From NCBI RefSeq assembly GCF_958298935.1, contig NC_084938.1:28997501-29061500 (forward strand): a DNA stretch of 64,000 nucleotides. The letters run 5' to 3'. Positions within the stretch are counted from its first letter, which is position 1, and each line of letters begins with the position of its first letter. The translations under genes were made by a program, and so were the position numbers. Source of the stretch: Phragmites australis (lineage: Eukaryota; Streptophyta; Magnoliopsida; Poales; Poaceae). Under the pieces are notes generated by a model that was not told the origin of the DNA, did no database searches, and saw nothing but the letters and a program-made list of their open reading frames with translations. This document shows, in pieces, positions 21,968 through 33,549 of the stretch.

Positions 21968-23350
21968 CTACCATATAATTTCCCGACATTTTTCATCCAA
22001 GAGTATATTTCCTCCCCCTAATGACAAAAAATTATTTTCATCAAAAATGCAGTCAGTGAAGCGGGCCGTATGCAAATTTCCAGTTGTTGGTTCTAAATAT
22101 TGGATTATGGATGCAGTCTCATAACCGATATATATTCCAACTTTCCACAAAGGTCCCATAGTGGTTCGCTGTGGTGGCGGTATTGGCACATAAACCATAT
22201 ATCCAAATTTGCGTAAATGGGAAATCTTCGGAATTACCCCTTGCATTAGTTGCATAGGTGACTGGATGTTGTAGCAGGATGGTCTATAATTAGTGAGAGC
22301 TGCCGCATGTAAGACTGTGTGTTCCCAACATGTAGCAGGCAAATTACAGTGCTGCAACAAAGGTCTTGCAATGAACTTTATTCTCTTTATCAGCGCTTCG
22401 GCTAGTCCATTCTGGGTGTGGACATGCGGTACAGAATGTTCAACTTTAATTTCCATACCAGTGCAATAATCATCGAACGCTTTAGAAGTAAATTCACCAG
22501 CGTTGTCCATTCTGATGGATTTCACGCGATGATCCGGAAAATTATTCCTGATTTGTATGATCTGCGAGATCAACTTTGCAAAGGCATGGTTGCGGATAGA
22601 TAATAGACATACATGCGACCACTTCGAGGATGCGTCTATTAATACCATAAAGTACCGAAACGGGCCAGAAAGCGGCTGAATAGGACCACAAATATCCCCC
22701 TGGATTCGGTCCAGGAATGCAAGGATTTCATCTTGTACCTTCAAGGTAGACGGTCTTATTATTAATTTTCCAGTAGCGCATGCAGGGCATACAAAATCTT
22801 CATGATTCGGAAAATTATTCACATTTATGCCATGACCTTGTGAGTTAGTAATTATGTTTCTCATCATTCTAAGACCAGGGTGACCCAACCTATCATGCCA
22901 CAGGGAGAATAATTCTGCACTTCGAAACAAAGTTTTTAAGGTAGTGAGCACTTCAAGTGCCCTAATGCGAGTGTAGTACAAGCCACTGCTCATGGAGGGA
23001 TGTTTTTCTAGTATTCTCACTTTGTTATCACGCTTAGTGATGTGTAGGTACTCCCTACCATCTTCTTCACCAGTTTCTACATGGAAACCGTTAGCGCGAA
23101 TGTCTTTAAAACTTAAGAGATTTCTTGTAGATTCAGGGTATAACAATGCTTCCTCAATGTGCAAAGTAGTTCTCATAGGTAGTATGATTGTGGCTCTTCC
23201 AGAACCTACTATGCATTTATCACTTCCAGTGACAGTCATCACCTTTCTAGAGCTATTTCTAATAGACTGAAAATACATCTTTTCTCTTAAGATGATGTTT
23301 GTGGTTCCACTATCCACAATACACACTTCCTCCATGTGGGCGCCACACAT
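21968..23350 (-). pseudogene. Copia D protease and integrase
   Basis: A 460-codon minus-strand frame begins at the protease. The active site CIVDSGTTNIILREK is intact at about residues 10-25. It is followed by the GAG-pre-integrase segment with the HHCC site (H in LWHDRLGHPG, then CPACATGK) and the integrase core: D in IQGDICGPI, D in SIRMDNAGEF and E in NGLAEALIKRIK, so the DDE triad survives. A copia C-terminal block (KVGIYIGYE) follows. The frame ends at 21968 before RT, so the polyprotein is broken even though this section is open. It is the best preserved coding part of D. Confidence 0.88.
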
Positions 23351-23561
23351 ACTTTATAAATAAAACATTCAATCATTCACATGCGTAGAAGTAGCAACAA
23401 GATTAAATGCTTCATTAACTATCAAAAGATAATATTGTTTGCATCTAAGATTTCTCTTCCAGAGCTTACATTTATTCAATCCTCCTAAATTCAGCAACTA
23501 ATTGAATGGCTAATTACTCTAATTCTAGATAGAGTCTGCGAAATATCCGGCCACTTCTGCT

Positions 23562-23880
23562 TCAATGGCTCTCTTCTGCTTCATTCTTTATGGCATCTTC
23601 TATGTCAGTGGAGGAGGGCAAAGTAGAGGTCTCTGCATCCTTCATCGGGAGGTCTTTTACAGTCATTGCGGGAGCATCATCAACTTCCATGCGAGATGCA
23701 TCCCTTTCAATTTCGACTGCTTTGTCCTCTTCCATCCCCACTGCAATGGTGAGGTGTGCTTCTGGCTGCTCTTTCTTCTTCTTCCGGAATGCTTCCACAA
23801 CATGCTTTGGTGCTTTGCAGATTCGGGACCAATGGCCCCAAACACCACACTTATAGCATGTCTGTTTCTGCTCACCATCC
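23562..23880 (-). pseudogene. Copia D gag C-terminal part with CCHC knuckle
   Basis: The minus strand reads CYKCGVWGHWSRICK, a CX2CX4HX4C zinc knuckle, near 23863-23815. It is followed by KKKEQPEAHLTIAVGMEEDK and an acidic tail ending at 23562. Upstream the frame enters an 80-bp repeat array and then the LTR of gypsy E, so the apparent longer ORF to 24389 is not a natural protein. The UBN2 N-terminal gag domain that copia C still has (16242 onward) is missing here. Confidence 0.8.
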
Positions 23881-24196
23881 GGGAGGCGGTGCTCGGGGTC
23901 GGGAACTGCTGGCCCCCCGAGCACCCAGAATTCCCCGAGGACCCGAGAGGGGCATGATCCAGGAGGCGATGCTCGGGGCCGAGAACTGCTGGCCCCCTCA
24001 AGCACCCAGAATTCCCCGAGGACCCGAGAGGGGCATGATCCGGAAGGTGGTGCTCGGGGACGGGAACTGCTGGCCCCCCGAGCACCCAGAATTCCCCAAG
24101 GACCCGAGAGGGGCATGATCCGGGAGGCGGTGCTCGGGGTCGGGAACTGCTGGCCCCCCGAGCATCTAGAATTCCCCGAGGACCCGAGAGGGGCAT
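23880..24196. repeat. 80-bp tandem repeat array in copia D, left half
   Basis: About four copies of an 80-bp unit that starts GCATGATCCGGGAGGCGGTG and contains GCCCCCCGAGCACCCAGAAT. Gypsy E inserted within a unit: GGCAT at 24192-24196 is duplicated at 37509-37513, where the array resumes. The minus-strand frames over the array are repeat translations. Confidence 0.88.
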
Positions 24197-25636
24197 TGTC
24201 GGAGGGTGAACTCCTCAAGCAGGGATCCGGAGGGACCCCCTTTGAGATTCTGCCGGGGGGATGATTCTGAATCTGTTTTGCGGGTGAGATAAATGGGCGT
24301 GAATGCGATGCAGGTGGAATGGAATGATCGGATGCAGAATACAGTAAATGCACCGGGGTTTTTAGATAGGTTCGGGCCGTACTGAGCATAACACCCTACT
24401 CCTGTGTATATGCTATAAATGCTCTGACAATGTCTCTCAGAGATGTTGCTAGTTACAAGAATATTTGTCTAGCCTAGAGCTTCGGGCTCCTTGTTCTTCG
24501 GTGATCTCAGCTTCTGTGCTTCAACTTGTCCTGGCGGTTGCTCCGTGTCAACCGGGTTCTTCTTCCCTTAGCTTGTATCGTCTCCAAATTCTCCCTTCTC
24601 CGGGGAGCCCACCCCGCCTTAAATACTCGCCAGGGCGGTGGCGTGCCCAGAAAGGGAGGGCATATGTTCCGAGGCGCCATAAATGGAAAGCAACTATCAT
24701 GGGCAGCTGCGCGAAGTGACGGGGAGGGTTGAAAACGCACCCCGACCGGTCTTGTTCGTCATCATGCCGTTCTGCAACGGGCGCTGCGGAGAGGGCCCAC
24801 TGGGCAGCCACTGAACGGCTGGGCGTGCTCGCTCGGTCTTGTACACCTGACACAGAATGACGGCAGGCGGGGTGCCTTGGGCTTCGCGATGCTATCCCGA
24901 GGCACGCCGGATGTCCCGCGATGGGACCCGTGCATTAAATGTCCCCACGCCTCCCTGCCAAGCCGTGGCAGGGACTGACACCGAGCGTGGTAGGAGCAAT
25001 TGGAAGTGACGGGCCATGCGCCCTCTTAAATGCGGCATCGGGCCTTTCACTGGTTGACACCTCACTGCTGGACCTCTGTGAGGGCCACTGGCGAAGGACT
25101 TCTTAGGCCGTCGGAGAACCGAGTGCTCGGGGGTCACTGTTCACAGCCCTGAGCACTCTCTCCCGGATATGCCCTTTCTTGGTCCTCAGGGAACCGAGTG
25201 CTCGGGGGCCACTGTTCACGGCCCCGAGCACTCTCTCCCGGAATTGGCTGTTCGGGTCCTCGGGGAACCGAGTGCTCAGGGGCCACTGTTCACGGCCCCA
25301 AGCACTTTCTCCCGGAACTAACTTCCCTTGGGTCCTCGAGGGACTCGGGTGCTCGGGGACCACTGTTCGCAGCCCCGAGCACCCCCTTCCCGGTATTTGG
25401 CTTTTCTGGTCGTCGGGGGACTTGAGTGCCCGGGGGCCACTGTTCACAGCCCCGAGCACTCTCTTCCCGGCACTTGGTCTTCTCGGGTCATCAGGGAACT
25501 CGGGTACTCATTGACCACTGTTTATGGCCCCGAGCACCCTCTCTCGGACTTAATCTTCTCGCAGCTTGGGGAGATGATCCCCGCGGGAGGGCGCCACGTG
25601 GCAAACTGCTGATCTGGCCTCGGGGACCCCTGGTTC
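24197..25636 (-). repeat. 3' LTR of gypsy E, with its inner 14 bp missing
   Basis: Matches 36127-37508 along its length until ...CCCCTGGTTC at 25636. The partner continues with CTGTGTCACCAACA, but this copy switches directly into the antisense ORF. It holds about six ~75-80-bp repeats built on CCGAGTGCTCGGGGGCCACT (25110-25550), one more than the partner. The loss of the LTR tip, and presumably of the polypurine tract, points to an internal deletion after insertion. Confidence 0.88.
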
Positions 25637-28484
25637 TGGCGATCTTCCCACATTTCTACGAGATGTTCATGGGAGTGCCATCGTCGGTGGCGTTGTTCCA
25701 CCACTTCTTCATGCTGCGGCCGGCCGGGAAGAAGAGAGGCTCCTCCACCGCGGACGTCGCCGGCTGTTGCAACTTTCGGCTGCGGGACGGCTTGGCGGAA
25801 CTGTACATCCCCGAAGTGCTGCGGAGCAAATGGGACGATTGGAGCGTGACTGGGTCTACATCGACGTCAGCCCCCACGACCGCCTCGTGCTGCTGGAGAC
25901 GATGGCGGAGCCTCACAGGCTGACCTGGGAGGCGGCTCCGGTGGAGGACGAGCGGATGCGGCCGGTCTTGAACCGCATCGACGATCTACGCCAGGTGGGG
26001 CTGACGTCGGTAATGGTGGTGGCGGACTATCTGCGCCGCCTCCTGGCGCCTCTGCGGGAACGGGCCCACCCCTGCTTGATGTACACGGGCCCCAACGACA
26101 TCACCAGGACCCAGGTCGACGAGGACGGGGACTTGGACGAGAGAGCGCTGGTGGCCCTACTCCGGGTGGTGACCGGCGTTGAAGATCTCACCCGGGCGGT
26201 CCTGCCCCGGGAGCAGATAGCGCTCTGCGCGGACCCGGGCCGAGTGGCGCTGCAAGCGACGCTGCCCGAGTTCGACGCCCAGGGTTTGGTCGACCGGCCG
26301 GGGCGTCGGAACCCCGAGACCATACAGATTCCCAGCGGCGCGTGGAGGACCGGCGGCGGGGACGCCACAGGTAGCAGGCCGCAGGCGGGCGGCAGGGAGG
26401 CCGTAGGCGACCAGATGCAGGCCAACAGCAGGGGCGCCGCGGGCGGCAGGCCGGCCGTGGGGCTGCCGCAGGCAGCAGCCATCAGGTCGGCGAGAGAGGC
26501 ACCACCGGCAGCGGTGCAGCGGCCCTGGGGGACAAAGGAAAGCGCCCCCGGGTGTTCGTGCCTCAGCCGTCGTCCTCGTCGTCGCCGTCGCCTCCACGGC
26601 AACGGCCGTCGGCGGGCGACACGAAGGAGGGAGGCCGGGGCGACCAGTCTTCCGATGCGAAATCCGCGTCGGAGGCAAGGACCAGGGCGCGGGAGCCTGA
26701 AGACCAAGGCCGGCGTGGTGGCGCCACAGCGGGTGCCCGAGCCGACCCGCCGCCGGAGGCAGGTTCCACGGTGGCCCCTCAACAGCAAGAGGGACAGAGC
26801 CCCCCGCCGAAGAGGAGGAAGGCGGACCCTGGGCCGAAGCCGCAGGGCCCGGAGTTCAAGATCCCAGAGTCCCAGTGGCAGTACTGCGGACCAAAGTCTA
26901 CGTGAGTCTTGTTCTTTTCCCGAGCGCGCTTTGCCCGGATGCAAGTTAGGGGACTAACCTTTCTCTATTTTCAGGCCGGCCAAGGACCCCGCCAGAGACC
27001 AAAGGCGACCAAAGGCGCCAAGGCTGGCTCTCGCCCCCGAGGCGAGCGCGCCGGCCGAACCGGAGCCGCAGGCGTCGCCCTGCCCTGAGCCGAGGGCAGC
27101 GGCTGCGCCCGAGCAGCCGGTGCCGGCCGAGCCCACCCCGAGCACTTCAAGGGCGGGGCAAGTGGCCGCGGCGAGGGCGGCGCCGATGTGGCAACAATCA
27201 GGGACCCCGAGTGCCTCTGCTGAGAGGGCTCGCAGGGGACCCAGCTCCCGACCGTCGTCCAGCCAGGCAGCAGAACCCCTCCCGGACGTGCTAGGAAGCG
27301 CCCGGGAGGTGATCGAGCGGCTGGAGGCGGTCGTGGCGGGGGAGCGAGCACAGCTCGAGATGGACCGCGCCGCCCTCGTCGAGGAGAGGGGGTGCGTAGA
27401 GGAGGTCAGACGGCTCCTAGAGGCCCGCATCGCCTCGGCCCGTGTAACCCATGAGAGGGCGATGCGCGCGGTGGCCGAGGAGCGGGAGGCCCTGGAGGAG
27501 GTGCGCGAGGAAGCTGTCGCCGCGTAGGAGGAGGCCAACCGCCTGGGGGAGACATCGTGGTGGCGCGCCACGGAGGTCCTTGCATGGGAGCGGCTGGTCC
27601 GTGCTCGGGAGGCGGCCGTCGTGCAGCGTGAGAAGATTGTGGAGACCGCCCGGGCAGACTTAGCCCACCGGATTGACGAACTCGAGCGGACTCGCGCCGA
27701 AGTCCTCTGTCGGGAGGAGGAGGTTGTGGTCCGTGAGACTGACGTCGAAATCACGACGACGGCTCAGGACACCCGGGAGGAGCAGCTTGCTCGTCCCGAA
27801 GTGGAGGCCGCCTCGGCGTCGGCGGCCCCAACTGCTCGGGAGGAGCAGGCCGCGAAATGGGAGGCCGAGCTAGCCGCCCGGGAGCGGGCCCTTGCTGCCC
27901 TCGCCGAGCAGGTGAAGCGGGGACAAGGCGAAGCCTCAGCGACCGGTGGTGTCCCGACCTGCGCAGCCGAGGGGTTAGGCCTTGAGGAGCGACTGCAAAT
28001 CGCAAAGGACGAGCTCGAGACCGTCGTCGCCGATTGGGCCAACGTGAAGCTGATGATGTGAGACATCCTTCGGCAAGCACAGAGGTCCGTGAGGGTGGCC
28101 GGGCTCGGGCGAGTCAACGTGGGCGAGAAGGGGATGGACCAAGAGACCATTGGCCACATTGCCCTTGGCTTTGAGGAGATCAGCCGGCGCCTGAAGGCTC
28201 TTCCCCGGGCTGTGCAGGAGTTGGCCTCCCAGGAGGGGCACACTCTGGCCCAAGCGGTGGCCGAGCACGTCCTGGCCTGCTACCGGAGCCGAGACCCCAA
28301 CTTCTCGCTGGAGCCAGTCTGGCAAGGGGTGGTCGAGGCCGAGGAAGGGGCCTCCCGGGAGGCCGTCCAGGGCGTCGCCGCCGAGGTGGCGGTGTGCTTC
28401 TCGCGGGAGCCGCTGCCGATACCGAGCAGTGGCAGCAGCAGCGAAGACTCCTCGCCGCCTTTAGAGTCCGCCGACCTAGATTAG
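25637..28484 (+). pseudogene. Antisense ORF of gypsy E: gypsy-type-transposon domain plus coiled coil, one intron
   Basis: On + the frame enters at IFPHFYEMFMGVPSSVAL and RLRDGLAELYIPEVLRSKW, the conserved N-terminal domain of these antisense proteins. A frameshift near 25845 leads to VYIDVSPHDRLVLLE and MVVADYLRRLLAPL. Another near 26500-26530 leads to a Pro/Ser linker and basic KRRKADPGPKPQ. A 73-bp intron follows (GTGAGT donor at 26902, TTTTCAG acceptor ending 26974) and phase is kept across it. The second exon is a long Glu/Arg/Ala coiled coil (about 27290-28060) with stops at 27525 and 28059. It ends in an acidic Ser-rich tail (SSGSSSEDSSPPLESADLD) at the TAG 28482-28484. The start of the ORF is lost at the LTR junction. 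Its role is unknown; it is transcribed opposite to pol. Confidence 0.8.
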
Positions 28485-30181
28485 GCTTTTTTTTTTGTTT
28501 TTTGACTTGTTGTAAATATGGGAGTGATCCCTCCAAATGATTCTTCTTTGAATATAATGGAAGCCTTTCTTTGGGATCGCAACTCCGATGTTTTGTCTTG
28601 GTGCTTGATTAAGTCTTTTCGCTTTTCACTTGATATCCCGAGGAGTACTTAGCTGGACCGAGCCCGACCTTCCTCCCCCGAGACCGAAGTCACCCCGACC
28701 ACTCATCGTCTGAGTAGTGAGACCAATCCGCGCGTTCAGCCCCCGAGCCCTCGCGAGTCTGCAGCAGCTAAGTTAAGAGACAAAGGCAAGAACTTCCTTG
28801 CTCGGGAGATAGGTCGATCCAGCACGGAGCACGCCATGACCAGTGAACACTTTTCCACTTTGCGACCACTCAAACAAGCAGACTGGAGACATGTGCGGGC
28901 GGAAATGCGACCAAGAGTCCCCACGGTTTGGTGGTGTCCGGGCTAGGACGGAAGGGACCGAGCACTGATAGCCCGACCCTAGGGTCTAGGTGTTCCCGCC
29001 CACTCTTTGCTCAAGCGGTAGGATTACCCGAGAACCCCAGAGGCTCGGTAGTGCCTGGGGTACTGCCAAGCTGGTTGAACACCACGACCACCATGAAGGA
29101 CTTCGGTCAAACATCACCGTTCATATGGTACACCCAACTACTGTCTGTTCTGTCATTCCGGAAAAAGCGAGCACGTGGGCGGGGTTTTGTGCGCGAGGAG
29201 ACCATCTCGCCGAACGGATTAGAATGCGAGGGCCCCGAGGATAACTCAGGAACAATAGTTTACTGAGTAAGTAAGAATGTAAATTCGTATGACTCTAGCC
29301 ACTCATCGGACAGCTATCAGCCTTTCGGCTGACCGATCCAGGAGGGGCATGCGCTTCGAGCTCGGGATACCCGGGAACTTGGTTCCCTCGTACGGAACGC
29401 CCGAGCACTGGAAGGCATGAGAGGGAGCCAGGGGCCAGGCAGTCCCGACCACTCGTACCCGAGCAGTAGGACTGCCCGAGGACCCCATAGGCTTGAGCAG
29501 CGCTCTGGGCACAGAGGCCCTTGCGGTCGAGCTGCTTTCATTCTTGGTTGTTGATCTGTAAGCTTTAGAAATAGGAAAAGATTCTTTGTTTGGTGCGCTC
29601 TGTTAGTGCGGTATTCATTATAGACTACTCTCATTTTTGACCCGAGACCTCTCGAATACCCGGACCGGCGAAGTATACAGACAGAGGCATAACCTAGAGG
29701 TCCTATGGTTCGGTGGCGCCCAGGAAGGACTGACCAGACCGAGCACTGACAGCCCGCCCCTGGGGTCTAGGCTCCCGACCACTCTTTGCTCAAGCGATAG
29801 GATTACCTGAGAACCCCAGAGGCTCGGTGATGCTCGGGGTACTACCATGGCACCGGACACCACAGCCTACCACAACAGACTTAGGTCAGCGGCAACTGTC
29901 TGCGCGCATACCGATCGGGATTCTTTTATCAACGGGGAAAATGAGAGAGCATGTTTTTCTCGCACAATCGAGCATCTCACCAGACAGATTAAACATATGG
30001 ATTCCAGAGAGAAAATTTGAAATAAAATTTGAAATAAGAACTGGAAAATGAGAATATATATTGACAATTTAGTACAAGGTTGGGTGACTTACATGGTTGG
30101 TGGTAGCCCCCGGCCAACTCGGGCGGGGGGGGGGGGGGGGGGGACCCCCGGCCTGGTTGGCCCGAGCACAAACATGTCCAC
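28485..30181. repeat. Spacer of gypsy E with diverged repeats and a poly-G tract
   Basis: Blocks at 28960-29130 and 29742-29900 share long stretches (GACCGAGCACTGATAGCCCG, CTCTTTGCTCAAGCGGTAGG, ACCCCAGAGGCTCGG), so a unit of about 0.79 kb is duplicated. A third, shorter partial copy lies near 29447-29515. A run of 19 G lies at 30125-30143. I see no protein-coding content. Confidence 0.7.
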
Positions 30182-31765
30182 CTAAGGATAGAACTTGCGC
30201 AGATGCTCGATGTTCCATGCGTTAGGGAGCGGCTGCCCATCGTCCACAACCAGCCGGAACGAGCCTTGCCGCGGGACACCGACCACGGTAAAGGGGTCTT
30301 CCCACATGGGGGACAGTTTATTCCTTTCTTCTTGCGATTGAACGCGTCGGAGAACTAGATCCCCAACCTCGAGTGACCGGGCCCGGATGTGACGCTGATG
30401 ATAGCGCTGCAGGCCTTGCTGGTATCTGGCTGCTGGGACGGCGGCTCGTCGCCGGTGCTCTTCCAAGTAGTCGACGTCGCCGCGCCTTCGCTGTTCCTGT
30501 TCGCCTTCGGAGTAGGCATGCACCCGACGGGAGCCAAGAGTGAGCTCAGAGGGGAGGACTGCCTCAGCGCCGTAGACGAGGAAGAAAGGAGTCTCCCCGG
30601 TGGTGCGGCATGGCGTGGTCCGATTGGCCCATAGCAGAGTAGGTAGCTCATCGATCCACCCTTTCCCGTGCTTTGCGAGCACGTCGAAGGTCTGGGTTCT
30701 GAGTCCCTTCAGTATCTCAGCATTAGTACGCTCGACCTGCCCATTGCTCCGAGGATGAGCGACAGAGGCGAAGTAGAGCTTGATGCCAAGGTCCTCGCAG
30801 TAGTCCCCGAATAGGGCACTTGTGAACTGAGTGCCATTGTCGGTGATGATCCTGTTTGGGACACTGAAGCGACTTGTGATACCGTGGATAAACTGAAGCG
30901 TCATGTTCTTGGTAACCTTGATGACTGGAACCACCTCCGGCCACTTAGTGAACTTGTCAATGGCGACGTAGAGGTACTCATAGCCCCTAATTGCTCTGGG
31001 GAATGGACCCAGGATGTCCAGCCCCCAGACCGTGAAGGGCCATGACAGGGGGATGGTATGAAGAGCCTGAGCTAGCTGGTGAATCTGCTTTGCGTGGAAC
31101 TGGCACGCCTTGCAGCACCTAACCAACTTGGAAGCGTCTTGGAGAGCTGTAGGCCAGTAGAAACCTTGCCGGAAGGCCTTCCCGACCAGCGTGTGGAACG
31201 ATGCATGGCAACCGCACTCGCCCTCGTGGATCTCAGTGAGAAGCTCACCGCCTTCTGCCCGGGTGATGCATTTCAGGAGGACACCGTCCGTGCCGCGCCG
31301 GTAGAGACCCCCGTCTACTATGGCATAGTATTTGGACTGCCGTGCAATCCTCTCGGCAGAGGCATCATCCCCGGGGAGGATATTTTCTTTCAAGTACCCT
31401 CGGATCTCGTCGATCCACGAGGCATCTTGAGAACCACCGGTAAGCGTAGCGCACTCACTGGGCGACGGCACCCTGACGGGGCTCCCCACTGAGGGCTCTG
31501 CTTGGGTTCCCTCAACTAGGCTCGAGGGTTCCCCTTCATCCTGGTTGGTAGGCAGGACGGAAGGCCGTGTGAGCCTTTCTTCAAAGGCTCTGGTAGGGAA
31601 GCACGCACAGGAAGAGGCCAGGCAAGAAAGGTCATCGGCTAGAGCGTTGTCGCGGTGAGATATGTACCGCAGCTCCAGGCCATCGAAGTGCCTCTCCAGC
31701 CTCCTGACTTCCGCCACCATTTGAGGATCCGCGCACTGGTATTCCTTGGACACTTGGTTGATCAC
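30182..31765 (-). CDS. Gypsy E integrase with the end of the second RNase H
   Basis: An uninterrupted 527-codon minus-strand frame. Residues 1-50 are the end of the archaeal-type RNase H (ISHRDNALADDLSCLASS). A tether follows, then the HHCC domain (HEGECGCHASFHTLVGKAF and CCKACQFHAK). The core has all three catalytic residues: D in WGLDILGPF, D in IITDNGTQF and E in NGQVERTNAEIL. The C-terminal part carries NKLSPMWEDPFTVVGV and ends LRKFYP at 30182. This would be part of a polyprotein, so the ATG at 31765 is probably not a real start. It is the only fully open catalytic domain of E. A polypurine tract could not be located. Confidence 0.88.
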   Translation of the reverse strand: MINQVSKEYQCADPQMVAEVRRLERHFDGLELRYISHRDNALADDLSCLASSCACFPTRAFEERLTRPSVLPTNQDEGEPSSLVEGTQAEPSVGSPVRVPSPSECATLTGGSQDASWIDEIRGYLKENILPGDDASAERIARQSKYYAIVDGGLYRRGTDGVLLKCITRAEGGELLTEIHEGECGCHASFHTLVGKAFRQGFYWPTALQDASKLVRCCKACQFHAKQIHQLAQALHTIPLSWPFTVWGLDILGPFPRAIRGYEYLYVAIDKFTKWPEVVPVIKVTKNMTLQFIHGITSRFSVPNRIITDNGTQFTSALFGDYCEDLGIKLYFASVAHPRSNGQVERTNAEILKGLRTQTFDVLAKHGKGWIDELPTLLWANRTTPCRTTGETPFFLVYGAEAVLPSELTLGSRRVHAYSEGEQEQRRRGDVDYLEEHRRRAAVPAARYQQGLQRYHQRHIRARSLEVGDLVLRRVQSQEERNKLSPMWEDPFTVVGVPRQGSFRLVVDDGQPLPNAWNIEHLRKFYP

Positions 31766-32590
31766 CTCCCTTGACTAGCAAGCGACGAATCCCAAGGCCC
31801 ACCGCGGCTCAGAGGCCAGCGATGAGGCCCTCATATTCCGCCATGTTGTTGGTTGCTCAGAAATGCGGCTGCACGATGTACCGGAGTTCTTCACCTGTTG
31901 GGGAGGTGAGAACAATTCCGGCCCCTGCGCCTTTCAGCGTGAGGGAACCGTCGAAGTGCATAACCCAGTACACGGGCGCATTGTGCCCGGGATATGCGGA
32001 AATTTCTTCATGGTCGATCTCGGGGACGGGTGTCCACTCTGCCACAAAGTCAGACAGGGCCAGGCTCTTGATCGCCTGGCGGCTGACAAAGTGTAGATCA
32101 AACTCCGCCAGCTCCACCGCCCACTTCACGATGCGGCCAGTGCCTTCTCGGTTCCGGAGGATTGGCCCCAGCGGATACGTGGTAACCACCGAGACCTTGT
32201 GCACTTGGAAGTAGTGGCGCAGCTTCCAGGAAGCGTCGAGCACGGCATAGAGCAGCTTCTGGGCTTGGGGATATCTTGTCTTGGCGTCTCGGAGGACTTC
32301 ACCGACGAAGTACACTAGTCGCTGTACACAGCGGGCCCGGACTGCGGCTTCACCCGAGGGCTTGTCACAGCCCCCGAGCTCAGCGGCGTGGTCGGGGCCG
32401 GCCGAATGCTCGGGCTCGACTCCCAGCTCGGGAGGAGCCGCGAGAACTGGAGACTGACCCAGCACCTTACCCCGACCACTCATCACGCTCCACCACCAGT
32501 ACCATGCTCACGACCTGAGGTGTGGCCGAGACGTAGAGCACTAGGGGCTCACCCTCGGAGGGGGCCACCAGTACGGGCGGTGAGGTGAGA
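31766..32590 (-). pseudogene. Gypsy E RNase H domains
   Basis: The minus frame 32486-31857 holds [40 protein letters not shown] and the switch to the second RNase H ([32 protein letters not shown]). It ends in TAG near 31857. The continuation (NNMAEYEGLIAGL, then another stop) is readable to about 31800 before the integrase frame. FDGS with the first catalytic Asp is intact. At least two stops separate it from integrase. Confidence 0.8.
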
Positions 32591-33330
32591 TATTTCTTCA
32601 AGTCGTGGAAGGCCTACTCGGCCTCCGGCGTCCAGTCGAAGCGACCGGTCTTCTTCAGGAGTTTGAAGAGGGGGAGTCCTCGTTCCCCGAGCTTGGAGAT
32701 GAAGAGCCCGAGGGCCCCCATGCAGCCGACGAGGTGCTGAACTTCCTTGAGTCAAGCCGGGGGTCGCATCTGCTCGATGGCCCGGATCTTCTCTGGATTG
32801 GCCTCGATTCCTCGGCCAGAGACCAAGAAACCGAGGAGCTTGCCCGCGGGCACCCCGAAGACACACTTCTTGGGGTTGAGCTTCAAGCGGGTAGTGCGGA
32901 GGCTGTTGAAAGTCTCAGCCAGATCTTCCAGCAAGGTGGCGCGGTCTCGGGATTTGACCACGAGATCGTCGATGTAAGCCTCGACGTTGCGGCCAACCTG
33001 CGAATCAAGGGTAATGCGCACAGCGAGCTGGAAAGACGACCCAGCGTTGCGCAAACCAAATGGCATTGACACATAACAATAAGTCCCCACCAGAGTGGTA
33101 ATAGAAGTTTTTTCTTCATCCTCTACGGCCATGCGAATTTGGTGATAACCAGAGTTTGCATCTAAAAAACATAAAAGATCATACCCCGCGGTTGCATCTA
33201 CAATCTGATCTATGCGCGGTAAAGGAAAAGGATCTTTTGGGCAAGCCTTGTTTAAGTCGGTGTAGTCGACGCACATGCGAAGCTTGCCGTTGGCCTTCGG
33301 GACGATGACTGGGTTTGCCAGCCACTCGGG
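32591..33330 (-). pseudogene. Gypsy E reverse transcriptase
   Basis: A 174-codon minus frame (33276-32752) starts MCVDYTDLNKACPKDPFPLP and runs through LCFLDANSGYHQIRMAVEDE, MPFGLRNAGSSFQ, the catalytic AYIDDLVVK (YIDD at 32965-32976) and NPKKCVFGVPAGKLLGFLVS. It ends at a TGA at 32752, followed by the thumb/connection in the same region. Upstream, 33280-33330 encodes HPEWLANPVIVPKANGKL. The catalytic box is intact; a stop lies directly downstream. Confidence 0.85.
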
Positions 33331-33549
33331 GTGAAGGACTTCTCAGATGAAGCTGGCATCAAGGAGCTTACTTACTTGCTCCCGGATGAACTCCTGGCGC
33401 TCGGGCGCTTGCCGCCGGACTTTTCGTCTCACCGGCCGTGCGTCCGGGCACACAGCAAGGTGGTGCTCCATCACCTCCCTAGGGATCCCGAGCATATCGA
33501 ACGGCTGCCACGCAAACACGTCGACGTTAGCCTGGAGGAAGGCGACGAG

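Noticed and set aside
23562..24389. A single 275-codon minus ORF as a gag protein
   Set aside because: It runs from the gag knuckle through the 80-bp repeats into the LTR of the inserted gypsy E, so it is a chance fusion across an insertion boundary. Only the part below 23880 is gag.
30182..31765. Integrase ORF as an independent host gene
   Set aside because: It has gypsy HHCC and DDE motifs, sits in order within a 13.3-kb element with LTRs and target duplications, and is part of a polyprotein.
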